Shown here in pieces: positions 26,657 to 35,994 of a stretch of 64,000 nucleotides of DNA; positions within the stretch are counted from its first letter, which is position 1, and each line of letters starts with the position of its first letter. Source of the stretch: Algoriphagus kandeliae (GTDB taxonomy: Bacteria; Bacteroidota; Bacteroidia; Cytophagales; Cyclobacteriaceae); the NCBI RefSeq assembly GCF_004571135.1, contig NZ_SPSB01000005.1, positions 1 to 64,000 on the forward strand, read 5' to 3'. Made by a program: the position numbers and the translations under genes. The notes under the pieces are model-generated. The model was not told where the DNA came from. It saw only the letters and a program-made list of their open reading frames with translations, and made no database searches.

Positions 26657-28096
26657 ATGAGTCAAACCTCATCCCAAAAATCATTTATTACAGAGGATTT
26701 TTTGCTTCAATCAGAGTTTGCCAAAATACTCTATCATGATTATGCGAAAGATCTTCCCATCATAGATTACCACAACCATCTCCCTCCACATGAGATTCGC
26801 TCCAACCGACAATTTGAAACTATTTCTCAGGCTTGGCTAGCAGGAGATCATTACAAGTGGAGAGCCATGCGAACCTTGGGAGTTTCTGAAAAATATATCA
26901 CTGGAAAAGCATCTGATAAGGAAAAATTCGAGAAATGGGCTTTCACTGTTCCATACACTGTTCGAAATCCGCTTTTCCATTGGACTCATTTAGAATTACA
27001 GCGATACTTCGGGATTGAAGAATATCTCTCCGAGAAATCTGCCACGGCTGTTTATGAAGCTTGTAATCATAATTTAACCAAGGAAGAATACCGAACATGT
27101 GGATTATTGAAAAAAATGAAAGTGGAAGTGGTATGCACCACGGATGATCCCATAGACTCATTAGAAGATCATCTAAAATTCCATCAAGAAAATTCAGAAC
27201 TACTTATGTTTCCGGCATTTCGACCGGATAAGGCCTTTGCTGTAGAAAATCCAGAAAGCTATAACCAGTATCTTTCAAGATTAGAGCAGACTTCCAACAT
27301 TTCAATAAAAACCTACGATGACCTTTTGGAAGCTCTTAAAAAGCGAATCGAATATTTTCATCAATCAGGATGCAGGCTGGCTGACCATGGTTTGGAGCAA
27401 TTGTATTTCTTTGAAAAAGAGGAATTTAATATCGAAGAGTTATTCAAAAGAGTTCATTCCAATAAAAATTTAAATACCCAAGAAATTCAATTTTTCAAGT
27501 TTAAAATCCTTCAAGCCCTTTGCAGAGAATACCATGCTAGAGGGTGGGTTCAGCAGTTTCACTTGGGAGCCATTCGAAATACCAATACTCGTAAACTTAC
27601 TGAGCTTGGACCGGATACGGGGTATGATTCCATTGGGGATTTTGACCAAGCGAGGGCTTTAGCTGGTTTTTTAAATTCCCTCGATCAAAGTGACCAATTA
27701 TGCAAAACCATCCTTTACAATTTAAACCCAAGAGACAACGAGGTTTTTGCGACGATGGTAGGAAATTTCAATGATGGAAGTGTGAAAGGAAAACTCCAGT
27801 TTGGTTCAGGATGGTGGTATTTGGATCAAATTGATGGGATGGAAAAGCAACTCAATGCCCTATCCAATATGAGCCTTTTATCCTGCTTTATTGGCATGTT
27901 GACTGATTCTCGAAGCTTCCTTTCATTTCCAAGACATGAATATTTCCGTAGAATCTTGTGCAACCTAATCGGAGCGGATGTAGAAAAGGGCCTTTTACCA
28001 GCTGATGAAAAATGGCTAGGCAAAATTGTATCAGATATCTGCTACTTCAATGCAAAAAATTACTTTGACTTTTCACCTGATAATTTCCAAGTTTAA
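26657..28096 (+). CDS. uxaC: Glucuronate isomerase
   Basis: The 479-residue amidohydrolase-fold enzyme isomerises D-glucuronate to D-fructuronate (and galacturonate to tagaturonate). It has the metal-site motif IIDYHNHLPPHEI near residue 35, WKWRAMR and HWTHLELQRYFGI typical of UxaC, and VCTTDDPIDSLEDH. The length is normal. It is the first gene of the operon uxaC - SDR - uxuA - acetyltransferase - acyl-CoA dehydrogenase; the gap to the SDR gene is 2 bp. Confidence 0.95.
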   Translation: MSQTSSQKSFITEDFLLQSEFAKILYHDYAKDLPIIDYHNHLPPHEIRSNRQFETISQAWLAGDHYKWRAMRTLGVSEKYITGKASDKEKFEKWAFTVPYTVRNPLFHWTHLELQRYFGIEEYLSEKSATAVYEACNHNLTKEEYRTCGLLKKMKVEVVCTTDDPIDSLEDHLKFHQENSELLMFPAFRPDKAFAVENPESYNQYLSRLEQTSNISIKTYDDLLEALKKRIEYFHQSGCRLADHGLEQLYFFEKEEFNIEELFKRVHSNKNLNTQEIQFFKFKILQALCREYHARGWVQQFHLGAIRNTNTRKLTELGPDTGYDSIGDFDQARALAGFLNSLDQSDQLCKTILYNLNPRDNEVFATMVGNFNDGSVKGKLQFGSGWWYLDQIDGMEKQLNALSNMSLLSCFIGMLTDSRSFLSFPRHEYFRRILCNLIGADVEKGLLPADEKWLGKIVSDICYFNAKNYFDFSPDNFQV

Positions 28097-28098
28097 CC

Positions 28099-28917
28099 AT
28101 GAGTTCTAACCTATTTGACCTATCAAACAAGCGGATTGCATTTTCAGGTGCGACTGGAGTCTTGGGAAAAGCCATCAGCCTACATTTAGCAGCAGAAGGA
28201 GCCGAATTGGTAATTCTGGGAAGAAATGCTTCCAAAATCCAACAACTGATTGAAGACATTCAGAATTCCGGAGGGAAAGCTTCTGGATATATTTGCGATG
28301 TAACTGATTGGGAAAGTGTCTCCCATGCTGCCTGTCAAATTGAGGCAGACCATGAATCTATCGATGTACTAATTAATGGAGCAGGAGGAAATATGCCAGG
28401 AGCGGTAATTCGACCGGATCAAGATTTTCTGGATTTAGATCTTTCTGCCCTGAAGGATGTCATAGATTTAAATTATCTCGGATCGGTCTTGCCAGTGAAA
28501 GCTTTTCTTCCTTTGATGCTAAAAAATCAAAGTGGAAATATTCTAAATATTAGTTCCATGGCAGCTTCTCGCCCCATGACGCGAGTAATGGGCTATGCCT
28601 CTGCCAAAGCTGCTATCGATAATTTCACCAAGTGGCTTGCAGTAGAACTTGCCACTAAGCACGGCCCTGCATTTCGAGTGAATGCATTAGCACCGGGCTT
28701 TTTCCTAACCGAACAAAATAGAGCCTTGCTTACTGAGACGGATGGATCTTTGACGACTCGAGGAAATCAAATCATTACCCATACTCCCATGAATCGCTTT
28801 GGGAATCCTGAAGACTTATTGGGTGCCGTTCAATGGCTTTGCTCAGATGCTTCGGCATTTGTCACCGGGACAATTGTGGAAGTGGATGGGGGTTTTAGTG
28901 CTTATTCCGGCGTTTAA
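28099..28917 (+). CDS. SDR-family D-fructuronate reductase (mannonate oxidoreductase)
   Basis: The 272-residue classical SDR has [13 protein letters not shown] as NAD(P) motif, NGAGG (variant of NNAG), the catalytic Ser in [11 protein letters not shown] and the Y-A-S-A-K active site. Its position between uxaC and uxuA assigns it to the reduction of fructuronate to mannonate, a job done by the long-chain UxuB in E. coli and by SDR enzymes in many other bacteria. Function comes from context plus family resemblance. Confidence 0.88.
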   Translation: MSSNLFDLSNKRIAFSGATGVLGKAISLHLAAEGAELVILGRNASKIQQLIEDIQNSGGKASGYICDVTDWESVSHAACQIEADHESIDVLINGAGGNMPGAVIRPDQDFLDLDLSALKDVIDLNYLGSVLPVKAFLPLMLKNQSGNILNISSMAASRPMTRVMGYASAKAAIDNFTKWLAVELATKHGPAFRVNALAPGFFLTEQNRALLTETDGSLTTRGNQIITHTPMNRFGNPEDLLGAVQWLCSDASAFVTGTIVEVDGGFSAYSGV

Positions 28918-28943
28918 TCATTTGCCTAAAAAAAGAAAAACCT

Positions 28944-30122
28944 ATGACACCAAGAATGGAACAAACCATGCGCTGGTACGGGCCGAATGATCCGGTCAGC
29001 CTTCGGGATATCCGCCAATCAGGAGCTACCGGCGTAGTTACCGCCCTTCACCACATCCCAAATGGAGAAGTTTGGTCAGTTGAAGAAATAAAAAAACGAA
29101 AAAGACTCATCGAAGATGCTGGCCTGACTTGGTCGGTAGTAGAGTCTGTTCCAGTCCATGAACAGATAAAAACCCGTTCTGGAAACTATGCCCAATTGAT
29201 TGAAAATTACCAACAAACCATCCGGAATTTAGCTTCTGAAGGGATTTTCACGGTTTGCTATAATTTCATGCCGATTTTGGACTGGACTCGTACAGAATTG
29301 TACAAAGAACTTCCAAATGGAGCCAAAGCACTTTACTACGAAAAGAAAGCCGTTGAAGCTTTCGACCTTTTCATCCTAGAAAGACCCGAAGCATTTAAAG
29401 AATATAGCCAAGAAGAAATTCAAGAACTGAGAACCTATTACGATGCATTGACTCCTGAGAAAAAGCAATTAATCATCGATAATATTTTGAAAGGTCTTCC
29501 AGGTTCGGAGATTGGATACACATTGGATGAATTCCGAGAGATGCTCAAAACCTATGATGGGATTGACGAAAAAAGACTTCAGGAACATTTACGGCTATTT
29601 TTGGATGCAATAATTCCAGTGGCCGAAGAAGTCGGAGTCTTCCTAACTATTCATCCTGATGACCCTCCATTTTCGCTTTACGGCCTTCCTAGAATCGTAT
29701 CAACAGCTACGGATGCTAGGAGAATTATCCAAGATAACCCAAGTCCCCACAATGGACTTTGTTTTTGTACCGGAAGCTATGGGGTCCGTCCTGATAACGA
29801 TCTCGTGGCCATGGTTCGTGAATTCGGCGACCATATCAATTTCATACACTTAAGAAGTACCAAGCGGGATGCTGAAGGCAACTTTATGGAAGAAAATCAT
29901 TTGGATGGGGATGTACCCATGGCCGCAGTCGTTCATGAATTGCTAAATGTTCAGGAAAAACGAGGAAAGCGAATCCCTATGCGACCTGATCACGGTCATC
30001 AAATGCTGGATGATTTAGGAAAAAAAACCAATCCGGGCTATTCCGCAATTGGAAGATTGAAGGGGTTAGCAGAAATAAGAGGTTTAGAAGAAGCTATTCT
30101 ATACATGAAATCCCATGACTGA
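28944..30122 (+). CDS. uxuA: Mannonate dehydratase
   Basis: The 392-residue UxuA-family TIM-barrel enzyme dehydrates D-mannonate to 2-keto-3-deoxygluconate with Mn(II). Motifs are [58 protein letters not shown] and [12 protein letters not shown], which carry the His/Cys/Asp metal ligands. It completes glucuronate to KDG; KDG kinase and KDPG aldolase are not in this window. It overlaps the acetyltransferase gene by 8 bp. Confidence 0.95.
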   Translation: MTPRMEQTMRWYGPNDPVSLRDIRQSGATGVVTALHHIPNGEVWSVEEIKKRKRLIEDAGLTWSVVESVPVHEQIKTRSGNYAQLIENYQQTIRNLASEGIFTVCYNFMPILDWTRTELYKELPNGAKALYYEKKAVEAFDLFILERPEAFKEYSQEEIQELRTYYDALTPEKKQLIIDNILKGLPGSEIGYTLDEFREMLKTYDGIDEKRLQEHLRLFLDAIIPVAEEVGVFLTIHPDDPPFSLYGLPRIVSTATDARRIIQDNPSPHNGLCFCTGSYGVRPDNDLVAMVREFGDHINFIHLRSTKRDAEGNFMEENHLDGDVPMAAVVHELLNVQEKRGKRIPMRPDHGHQMLDDLGKKTNPGYSAIGRLKGLAEIRGLEEAILYMKSHD

Positions 30123-30675
30123 AAAGGAAAAAATGATCGCCGGCCAATTATATCAAGCTGGCGATCCTGTTTTAGAGGCTGAGCGAACTCAAGCTCGCAA
30201 ACTTTTGAAGAAATTCAATGATTCAGATCCTGAGGAAAAAGAATTTCGGAAAAGCATTCTTGGAGAATTATTGGGTAAAACCGGTGATAACTTGTGGATA
30301 GAGCCTCCCTTCTACTGCGATTATGGGTACAATATCAGCTGCGGGGACAATGTCTTTTTTAATTTCAATTGTGTGATTTTAGATGTGGTTCCTGTTAGTT
30401 TCGGTGATCGGGTTTTAATTGGCCCGAATGTTCAGTTTTACCCAGCAACCCATCCTCTTGATGCAAAAACCCGTGGAGAACTATGGGAATTTGGAAAGGA
30501 GATCAAAGTAGGATCAGATGTTTGGATCGGAGGAGGAAGTATTATCTGTCCTGGAGTTTCTATTGGAGATCGGGCAATTATTGCAGCAGGTACAGTAGTC
30601 ACTAAAGATGTTCCTTCAGACGTGATATTCGGTGGAAATCCGGGTAAAGTAATTCGTGAAAATAAATCCTTGTAG
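30115..30675 (+). CDS. Sugar O-acetyltransferase (maltose acetyltransferase-like)
   Basis: The 186-residue left-handed beta-helix acetyltransferase has an N-terminal MAC helix region ([20 protein letters not shown]) and hexapeptide repeats (about 70-180) with the catalytic His in [11 protein letters not shown] and [21 protein letters not shown]. It acetylates a sugar or galactoside-type acceptor from acetyl-CoA. It is translationally coupled to uxuA by an 8-bp overlap; why an acetyltransferase sits in a glucuronate operon is not clear, perhaps detoxifying non-metabolised sugars. Confidence 0.9.
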   Translation: MTEKEKMIAGQLYQAGDPVLEAERTQARKLLKKFNDSDPEEKEFRKSILGELLGKTGDNLWIEPPFYCDYGYNISCGDNVFFNFNCVILDVVPVSFGDRVLIGPNVQFYPATHPLDAKTRGELWEFGKEIKVGSDVWIGGGSIICPGVSIGDRAIIAAGTVVTKDVPSDVIFGGNPGKVIRENKSL

Positions 30676-30677
30676 CA

Positions 30678-32453
30678 ATGACTCCATTTTATTCCAAAAA
30701 AGACCTTTTCTTCCAACTTTTTGAACATTTGGGAGTAGGAGACCTCAATCGGTTTCCTTTTTTCAGAGATCATAATCAGGAGACGTTTGAATTGGTTTTG
30801 GATGCAGCTGATCAGATAGCCCACAAATCCCTTCGTCCACTATTAACAGAGATGGACCGACAGGAGCCTACACTCGAGAACGGTCAAATTAAAATTCACC
30901 CAGGCATGAAAGCCATTGTGCAGCAATTTGGGCAGGATGGTTGGATCAATGCTACCTTTCCATACGAAGAAGGAGGACAGCAATTACCTTGGACAATTCA
31001 TCTGGCAGCTGGGTACATTTTACAAGCGGCAAATTATTCAGCATCAGTTTTTCCCTTTCTCACCACAGGAGCGGCTAACCTCATTCGAACTTTCGGAAGC
31101 AATGACTTAATTCAACGCTTCACTCCTTCCATGTATAGCGGAGCTTGGCAAGGGACTATGGCCTTGACAGAACCTGATGCGGGGAGTTCACTTTCTGATT
31201 TAACCACAACTGCCCATCCAACATCCGAATCAGGAGTTTTCCGTATCAAAGGTCAAAAAATTTACATATCATGTGGAGACCATGATGCCTGCGAAAACAT
31301 CATTCACTTGATGCTTGCTCGAATCGAAGGAGCTCCAGCAGGCACCAAAGGTATTTCTTTGTTTGTCGTTCCTAAAATCATTCCCGAAACCAATAAACCC
31401 AATGAAGTTTTCACTGAAGGTTTATACCACAAAATGGGATACAAAGGTGCTCCTATCGCTCATCTTATGATAGGTTCGGAAAAAGGAGCTTTAGGATACC
31501 TGGTCGGTGAGGAAAATCAAGGACTCAGGTATATGTTTCAAATGATGAATGAGGCTAGAATTGGAGTTGGGATGAATGCAGTAGCAATTGCTCAAGCTGC
31601 GTTTCAATCCTCGCTTGCCTATGCAAAAGAACGACCTCAGGGAAGAAAACTTTCAGAAAAAGACCTTTCCAAGCCTCAGGTTCCTATAATTGAGCATGCA
31701 GATGTAAAGCGTATGCTACTATTCCAAAAAAGTATCGCTGAAGGTTCCCTGGCGCTTTTACTTTTCAGCTCCAAATTAATGGATGAGTCTGTTCATGAGG
31801 CAGACCTTATCATCAAAAAGCAAAAGCATGCCTTATTGGAGTTATTAACTCCAATCGCTAAAAGCTATCCTTCTGAAATGGGGATTCTTAGTACTTCAGC
31901 GGCTGTTCAAGTCTTAGGAGGAGCTGGATACACCCAGGATTTTCCAGTGGAACAGTATTACCGAGAGGCACGGATCCACCCGATTCATGAAGGCACGACC
32001 GGAATCCATGGATTGGACTTATTGGGCAGGAAAATCTTTTTAAATGATGGACTGGGCTGGAAGGTTCTCTATCAGCATATAGAAGAAGATTTAGAAAAAT
32101 ATGAAGGCCCTGAAGATATCCGGACTCTATTTGAGGAAGCTTGGAAGGAAGGACAAAATGCTGCTGCCACCATCCTCCAAAAAGCTCAGGAGGGACCAGA
32201 GAAATTCTTAGCTGATGCCACCCTTTTCTTGGAATTATGTGGAATCCTCTGCGTAGGGTGGATGTGGATTAGACAGGCACATATAGCACATGGTAATCTC
32301 AAAAAAGAAAATGCAGATACTGCGTTTTTCTCTGGAAAAATTGAAACAGCGAGGTATTTCATGGAATATGAGTGCCCAAAATTATTCGCGATTTCAAAAA
32401 GAATTCATTCGGAATCCTACCCTACCCTTGAAATGCGTGATTATTGGTTTTGA
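30678..32453 (+). CDS. Acyl-CoA dehydrogenase (long, FadE5-like)
   Basis: The 591-residue protein has the FAD/acyl-CoA core MALTEPDAGSSLSDL, IYISCGDHD, GTKGISLFVVPK and GLRYMFQMMNEARI, followed by a C-terminal extension (about 470-591) found in the long ACAD group. The likely catalytic base is the Glu in IHEGTTGIHGLDLLG, the position used by FadE5-type enzymes. The gene starts 2 bp after the acetyltransferase gene and so is co-transcribed with the glucuronate operon, although fatty-acid oxidation has no obvious link to it. The acyl chain length preference is not visible. Confidence 0.9.
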   Translation: MTPFYSKKDLFFQLFEHLGVGDLNRFPFFRDHNQETFELVLDAADQIAHKSLRPLLTEMDRQEPTLENGQIKIHPGMKAIVQQFGQDGWINATFPYEEGGQQLPWTIHLAAGYILQAANYSASVFPFLTTGAANLIRTFGSNDLIQRFTPSMYSGAWQGTMALTEPDAGSSLSDLTTTAHPTSESGVFRIKGQKIYISCGDHDACENIIHLMLARIEGAPAGTKGISLFVVPKIIPETNKPNEVFTEGLYHKMGYKGAPIAHLMIGSEKGALGYLVGEENQGLRYMFQMMNEARIGVGMNAVAIAQAAFQSSLAYAKERPQGRKLSEKDLSKPQVPIIEHADVKRMLLFQKSIAEGSLALLLFSSKLMDESVHEADLIIKKQKHALLELLTPIAKSYPSEMGILSTSAAVQVLGGAGYTQDFPVEQYYREARIHPIHEGTTGIHGLDLLGRKIFLNDGLGWKVLYQHIEEDLEKYEGPEDIRTLFEEAWKEGQNAAATILQKAQEGPEKFLADATLFLELCGILCVGWMWIRQAHIAHGNLKKENADTAFFSGKIETARYFMEYECPKLFAISKRIHSESYPTLEMRDYWF

Positions 32454-32528
32454 CATATCCTGAATACTATTCATCTATTTAAAAACATTTATTTATTTTG
32501 GCTGAGAAATTTTGAAGATAAAAGATTA

Positions 32529-33461
32529 ATGAAACGAATTTTAGTAAGTGGTGGTGGAGGATTCCTAGGAAGCCACCTTTGTGAGCGATTGCTCAAAGAG
32601 GGAAATGAAGTACTTTGTGTGGATAATTTTTTTACAGGTAATCGAAGAAACATCCACCATCTATTAGACAATAAAAACTTCGAACTTCTAAGACATGACA
32701 TCACCCACCCCCTATTTGTGGAGGTTGATGAAATATATAATCTAGCATGTCCTGCTTCTCCTATCCATTATCAATTTGACCCTGTTCAAACCACCAAGAC
32801 TTCGGTCATAGGTGCCATGAATATGCTTGGTTTGGCTAAGCGACTAAAAATCAAGGTTCTCCAAGCAAGTACCTCAGAAGTTTATGGAGATCCTGAAATT
32901 CATCCACAGCCTGAATCATATCGAGGCAATGTGAATACCCTTGGTCCAAGGGCTTGCTATGACGAAGGAAAACGATGTGCTGAAACTTTGTTTTTTGATT
33001 ACCATAGACAACATGGAGTCCCTATCAAAGTGATGCGAATTTTCAATACCTACGGGCCTAGAATGCACCCAAATGATGGACGGGTAGTCAGCAATTTCAT
33101 TGTTCAGGCTCTAAAGGGAGAAGACATCACAATCTATGGTGACGGAAAGCAAACCCGGTCTTTTTGCTATGTAGACGATTTAATCGAAGGGATGTATAGG
33201 TTAATGAATTCCAAAGATGGATTTACCGGACCTGTGAATATCGGTAACCCAGGAGAATTCACCATGTTGGAATTGGCAAACCTTGTACTTGAACTTACAG
33301 ATAGCAAGAGTAAACTCATATTCCTTCCTCTACCTCAAGATGACCCAATGCAAAGAAAGCCGGTGATTGATTTGGCAAAGAAAGAATTGGGATGGGAGCC
33401 TACTATTCCACTTCGAGAAGGACTTGTAAAAACAATTGAATACTTCAAAGGGATAATTTAA
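32529..33461 (+). CDS. UDP-glucuronate decarboxylase (UDP-xylose synthase)
   Basis: The 310-residue extended SDR has [11 protein letters not shown] (NAD motif, 7-17), the UXS-specific [12 protein letters not shown] (71-82), the catalytic T-S-E (115-117 region) and Y144-x3-K148 in CYDEGKR, and [20 protein letters not shown]. These distinguish it from epimerases and dehydratases. It makes UDP-xylose from UDP-glucuronate for surface glycans. It is 75 bp behind the acyl-CoA dehydrogenase gene and is followed by a strong terminator, so it may be the last gene of the same transcript or separately expressed. Confidence 0.93.
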   Translation: MKRILVSGGGGFLGSHLCERLLKEGNEVLCVDNFFTGNRRNIHHLLDNKNFELLRHDITHPLFVEVDEIYNLACPASPIHYQFDPVQTTKTSVIGAMNMLGLAKRLKIKVLQASTSEVYGDPEIHPQPESYRGNVNTLGPRACYDEGKRCAETLFFDYHRQHGVPIKVMRIFNTYGPRMHPNDGRVVSNFIVQALKGEDITIYGDGKQTRSFCYVDDLIEGMYRLMNSKDGFTGPVNIGNPGEFTMLELANLVLELTDSKSKLIFLPLPQDDPMQRKPVIDLAKKELGWEPTIPLREGLVKTIEYFKGII

Positions 33462-33481
33462 TCCCACAAGAATAAATAGAG

Positions 33482-33511
33482 AATCCTGCTTTTCCCGAGG
33501 CAGGATTTTTT
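33482..33511 (+). terminator. Rho-independent terminator after UDP-glucuronate decarboxylase
   Basis: Perfect 8-bp stem AATCCTGC/GCAGGATT (33482-33489 and 33500-33507) with a 10-nt loop and a T-run to 33511. Confidence 0.88.
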
Positions 33512-33679
33512 ATTGAATTCAAGCTCCATCTAAACAAATCATTTTGTACCAAGCTTTGATTTTTCTAATTTCCAAAAATTATCACCCACTAAATCGAGCT
33601 AAGCGAAAAAAGCATGAAAGTGTGAGTTTCATAAACTTTGCTTGATAAAATTCAACCATCGAACATAACTATCCATCAG

Positions 33680-35200
33680 ATGAAAAAACTGGTTTTACTC
33701 TTCCTTTTTCCTATCTGTTCCATAGGTCTTTCTCAAACAATCCCTTCAAAAGATATTCTAAAATCTTGGACCGATGAGCATTGGCAACACGGCTTAAATC
33801 TCCTTGAAGAGATTGTCCAAATCCCAAATGATGCCTTTTACCCGGAACAGATCGAAGCAAATATCAAGTGGTGTGAGGAACAGTTTTCAACCAGAAACTG
33901 GACCTCAGAAAGACTGGAAACAGGAGGTATTCCCATTTTATTGGCTAAAAAGGAAAATCCAAAATCAAATAAAACCATCTTATTCTATTTTCATATTGAT
34001 GGCCAAGCAGTTGACCGAAGCAAATGGGATCAGCCTGATCCTTACAAACCAGTTTTGAAAGAAAGAGATGCAAATGGGGAATGGAAAACGATAGATATTG
34101 AAAGACTTCAATCTGAATACAACCCAGAATGGAGAATTTTTGCGAGGTCTACTTCTGATGACAAAGGACCTTTTGCTATGTTTTTAACTGCTTGGGATGC
34201 ACTTGTTGATAAAAACATTGAGCCAGATTATTCCATTAAAATCATCTTGGACTTTGAGGAAGAACAAGGCTCACCACGACTTCCTCAAGCTGTTTTAGAC
34301 TACAAGGAAAAACTTCAAGCCGACATCATGCTAATTATGGACGGCCCACGTCACATTTCCAATCAACCTACATTAACTTATGGTGCGAGGGGAATTGCTG
34401 AGATGACATTGACTACCTATGGTCCTAAATTACCCCAACATAGTGGGCATTTTGGAAATTATGCCCCGAACCCTGCCTTCTTACTTGCTCAACTTTTGGC
34501 CAGTATGAAGGATGAAAATGGACGAGTAAGTATTCCTGGATATTATGATGGAATAGCGTTTACGGAAAAAGAAAAAGCCATTTTAGAGGCCGTTCCGGAT
34601 GATGAAAAAACTATTCAAACACGATTGGGAATAGGTCGTACCGATCAAGTAGGCAATACCTATCAAGAAAGCATTCAATACCCTTCCCTGAATATTCGAG
34701 GAATGGAATCGGCATGGGTAGGACCTGAGGCCCGTACCATCGTACCAGCTACAGCTATGGCTGAAATTGATATTCGATTAGTCCCAGAATCAGATCCAAA
34801 GCGATTATTTACTTTGATCCAAAACCACATTGAACAGCAGGGATTCAAAATTTTGGATCATGATCCAAGCGATGAAGAGCGGATGAAATATCCCAAGATC
34901 GTAAAAATGGAAAGTAAAATCTCTTATCAAGCTTTCCGAACTTCTATGGAATCGCCTGCGGGAGAATGGCTACGGTCTGCCATGTACCGGGCTTTCGGTG
35001 AAGAGCCTGTTCAAATCAGAATTTCAGGAGGAAGTATTCCTATTTCACCCTTTGTGGATGCACTCAATATCCCAGCAGTGACGATACCAACTGTCAATTC
35101 TGACAATAATCAGCACAGCCCTAATGAAAATATTCGCCTAGGAAACTACCGAGAAGGAATTCAAACTATTTTGAGTGTTTTGACCCAACCCTTGAATTAG
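33680..35200 (+). CDS. Secreted M20-family metallopeptidase
   Basis: The product is 506 residues from ATG 33680; the frame extends to TTG 33638, but the internal ATG directly starts a signal peptide (MKKLVLLFLFPICSIGLSQ). The M20 di-zinc signature is complete in outline: FYFHIDGQ (His/Asp), STSDDKGP (bridging Asp), LDFEEEQGSP (general-base Glu and ligand), IMDGPRH, a dimerisation lid domain (about 235-400) and NQHSPNEN (C-terminal His). It is exported, so it is probably a periplasmic peptidase or carboxypeptidase that trims imported peptides. Substrate unknown. Confidence 0.9.
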   Translation: MKKLVLLFLFPICSIGLSQTIPSKDILKSWTDEHWQHGLNLLEEIVQIPNDAFYPEQIEANIKWCEEQFSTRNWTSERLETGGIPILLAKKENPKSNKTILFYFHIDGQAVDRSKWDQPDPYKPVLKERDANGEWKTIDIERLQSEYNPEWRIFARSTSDDKGPFAMFLTAWDALVDKNIEPDYSIKIILDFEEEQGSPRLPQAVLDYKEKLQADIMLIMDGPRHISNQPTLTYGARGIAEMTLTTYGPKLPQHSGHFGNYAPNPAFLLAQLLASMKDENGRVSIPGYYDGIAFTEKEKAILEAVPDDEKTIQTRLGIGRTDQVGNTYQESIQYPSLNIRGMESAWVGPEARTIVPATAMAEIDIRLVPESDPKRLFTLIQNHIEQQGFKILDHDPSDEERMKYPKIVKMESKISYQAFRTSMESPAGEWLRSAMYRAFGEEPVQIRISGGSIPISPFVDALNIPAVTIPTVNSDNNQHSPNENIRLGNYREGIQTILSVLTQPLN

Positions 35201-35202
35201 AA

Positions 35203-35907
35203 TTAAACTTTCTTCTTCAAACTGTAAAGGTATGGAGCTTTATGGGAGCCTCCCGAATAAAGCTTTTCATGCCTTTCCAAAATCCCAAGACTAAGAATTT
35301 TCCGCTGAAAATTAGCTCGATTTAGCTTCTCCCCTAAAATAGCTTCATAAACTTGCTGCAATTCCTTCATGGTGAAGCGTTCTGGAAGGAGATTTACGGA
35401 TAATAGCTTTTGATCCAAGTGAGTGCGAAGATGATCAAGAGCCTTTTTTACGATGAAATTATGATCAAATAGTAGTTCAGGAATTTCATCTACACCATAC
35501 CAATTTATGGAATCTGACAAGGCATCTGGCGTAGGTTCAACTTTATCGTAGTCTATCAAAGCATAATATCCAACCGAAATAAATCGATCCAGCAACCAAT
35601 GATCATCGGCAATATCTTTATCATGAGCAGTTAGAATTTTTTTCATGATTTCAGGTTGAACTCGCTCCAAGGAACCAAAAGTGTAAAACTGTTCCAAAAA
35701 GATTTGATCTAATCCGGTTCGTTCGCGAAGCCCTCGTTTTACGGCCTCATCAAGAGGTTCATCTACTTTGACAAAACCACCGGGAAGTGCTAGCCAACCA
35801 GTTTTATGGTATTCAATTAAAAGAATTTTCAGCTTTTCACCTGAAAAACCAAAAATCACAGAATCATATGCTATATGCGGGAGATATCCCGATGTATTAA
35901 ATGCCAT
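35203..35907 (-). CDS. Nudix-fold transcriptional regulator (NrtR/AraR type) with degenerate Nudix box
   Basis: The product is 234 residues from ATG 35907 (a TTG seven codons upstream is less likely). An N-terminal Nudix domain (about 10-150) is joined to a C-terminal winged helix (about 160-234, with RFTMKELQQVYEAILGEKLNRA). In the Nudix box G44-x5-E50-x7-R58-G-L-R-E62-R-T-G65, the first Glu of RExxEE is Gly59 and the last is Arg63, so hydrolysis is unlikely. This is the pattern of Nudix-derived regulators such as AraR of Bacteroides, which bind a sugar. It faces a carboxylesterase gene across a palindrome at 35960-35982. Common automatic naming as 'NUDIX hydrolase' would be misleading. Confidence 0.85.
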   Translation of the reverse strand: MAFNTSGYLPHIAYDSVIFGFSGEKLKILLIEYHKTGWLALPGGFVKVDEPLDEAVKRGLRERTGLDQIFLEQFYTFGSLERVQPEIMKKILTAHDKDIADDHWLLDRFISVGYYALIDYDKVEPTPDALSDSINWYGVDEIPELLFDHNFIVKKALDHLRTHLDQKLLSVNLLPERFTMKELQQVYEAILGEKLNRANFQRKILSLGILERHEKLYSGGSHKAPYLYSLKKKV

Positions 35908-35959
35908 GAAGATTGAAAATTTCCTCAAATAAATAGGATTTCAGCCAAAATGCAATTAC

Positions 35960-35982
35960 TATTGTTTCAAACAGAAACAATA
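35960..35982. promoter_or_regulatory. Palindromic operator between the Nudix-type regulator and the carboxylesterase
   Basis: Perfect inverted repeat TATTGTTTC-N5-GAAACAATA (9-bp arms, 23 bp in all), centred 24 bp before ATG 35995. It is in the short divergent gap between regulator and esterase, where an NrtR/AraR-type dimer would bind. Its position also argues that the esterase starts at 35995 and not at the upstream in-frame ATG 35950, which would place the operator inside the gene. Confidence 0.72.
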
Positions 35983-35994
35983 AACCCAGCAAGG

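Noticed and set aside
35203..35907. Calling this a NUDIX hydrolase
   Set aside because: Two Glu of the Nudix box are replaced (Gly59, Arg63) and the C-terminus is a winged helix; a regulator fits better.
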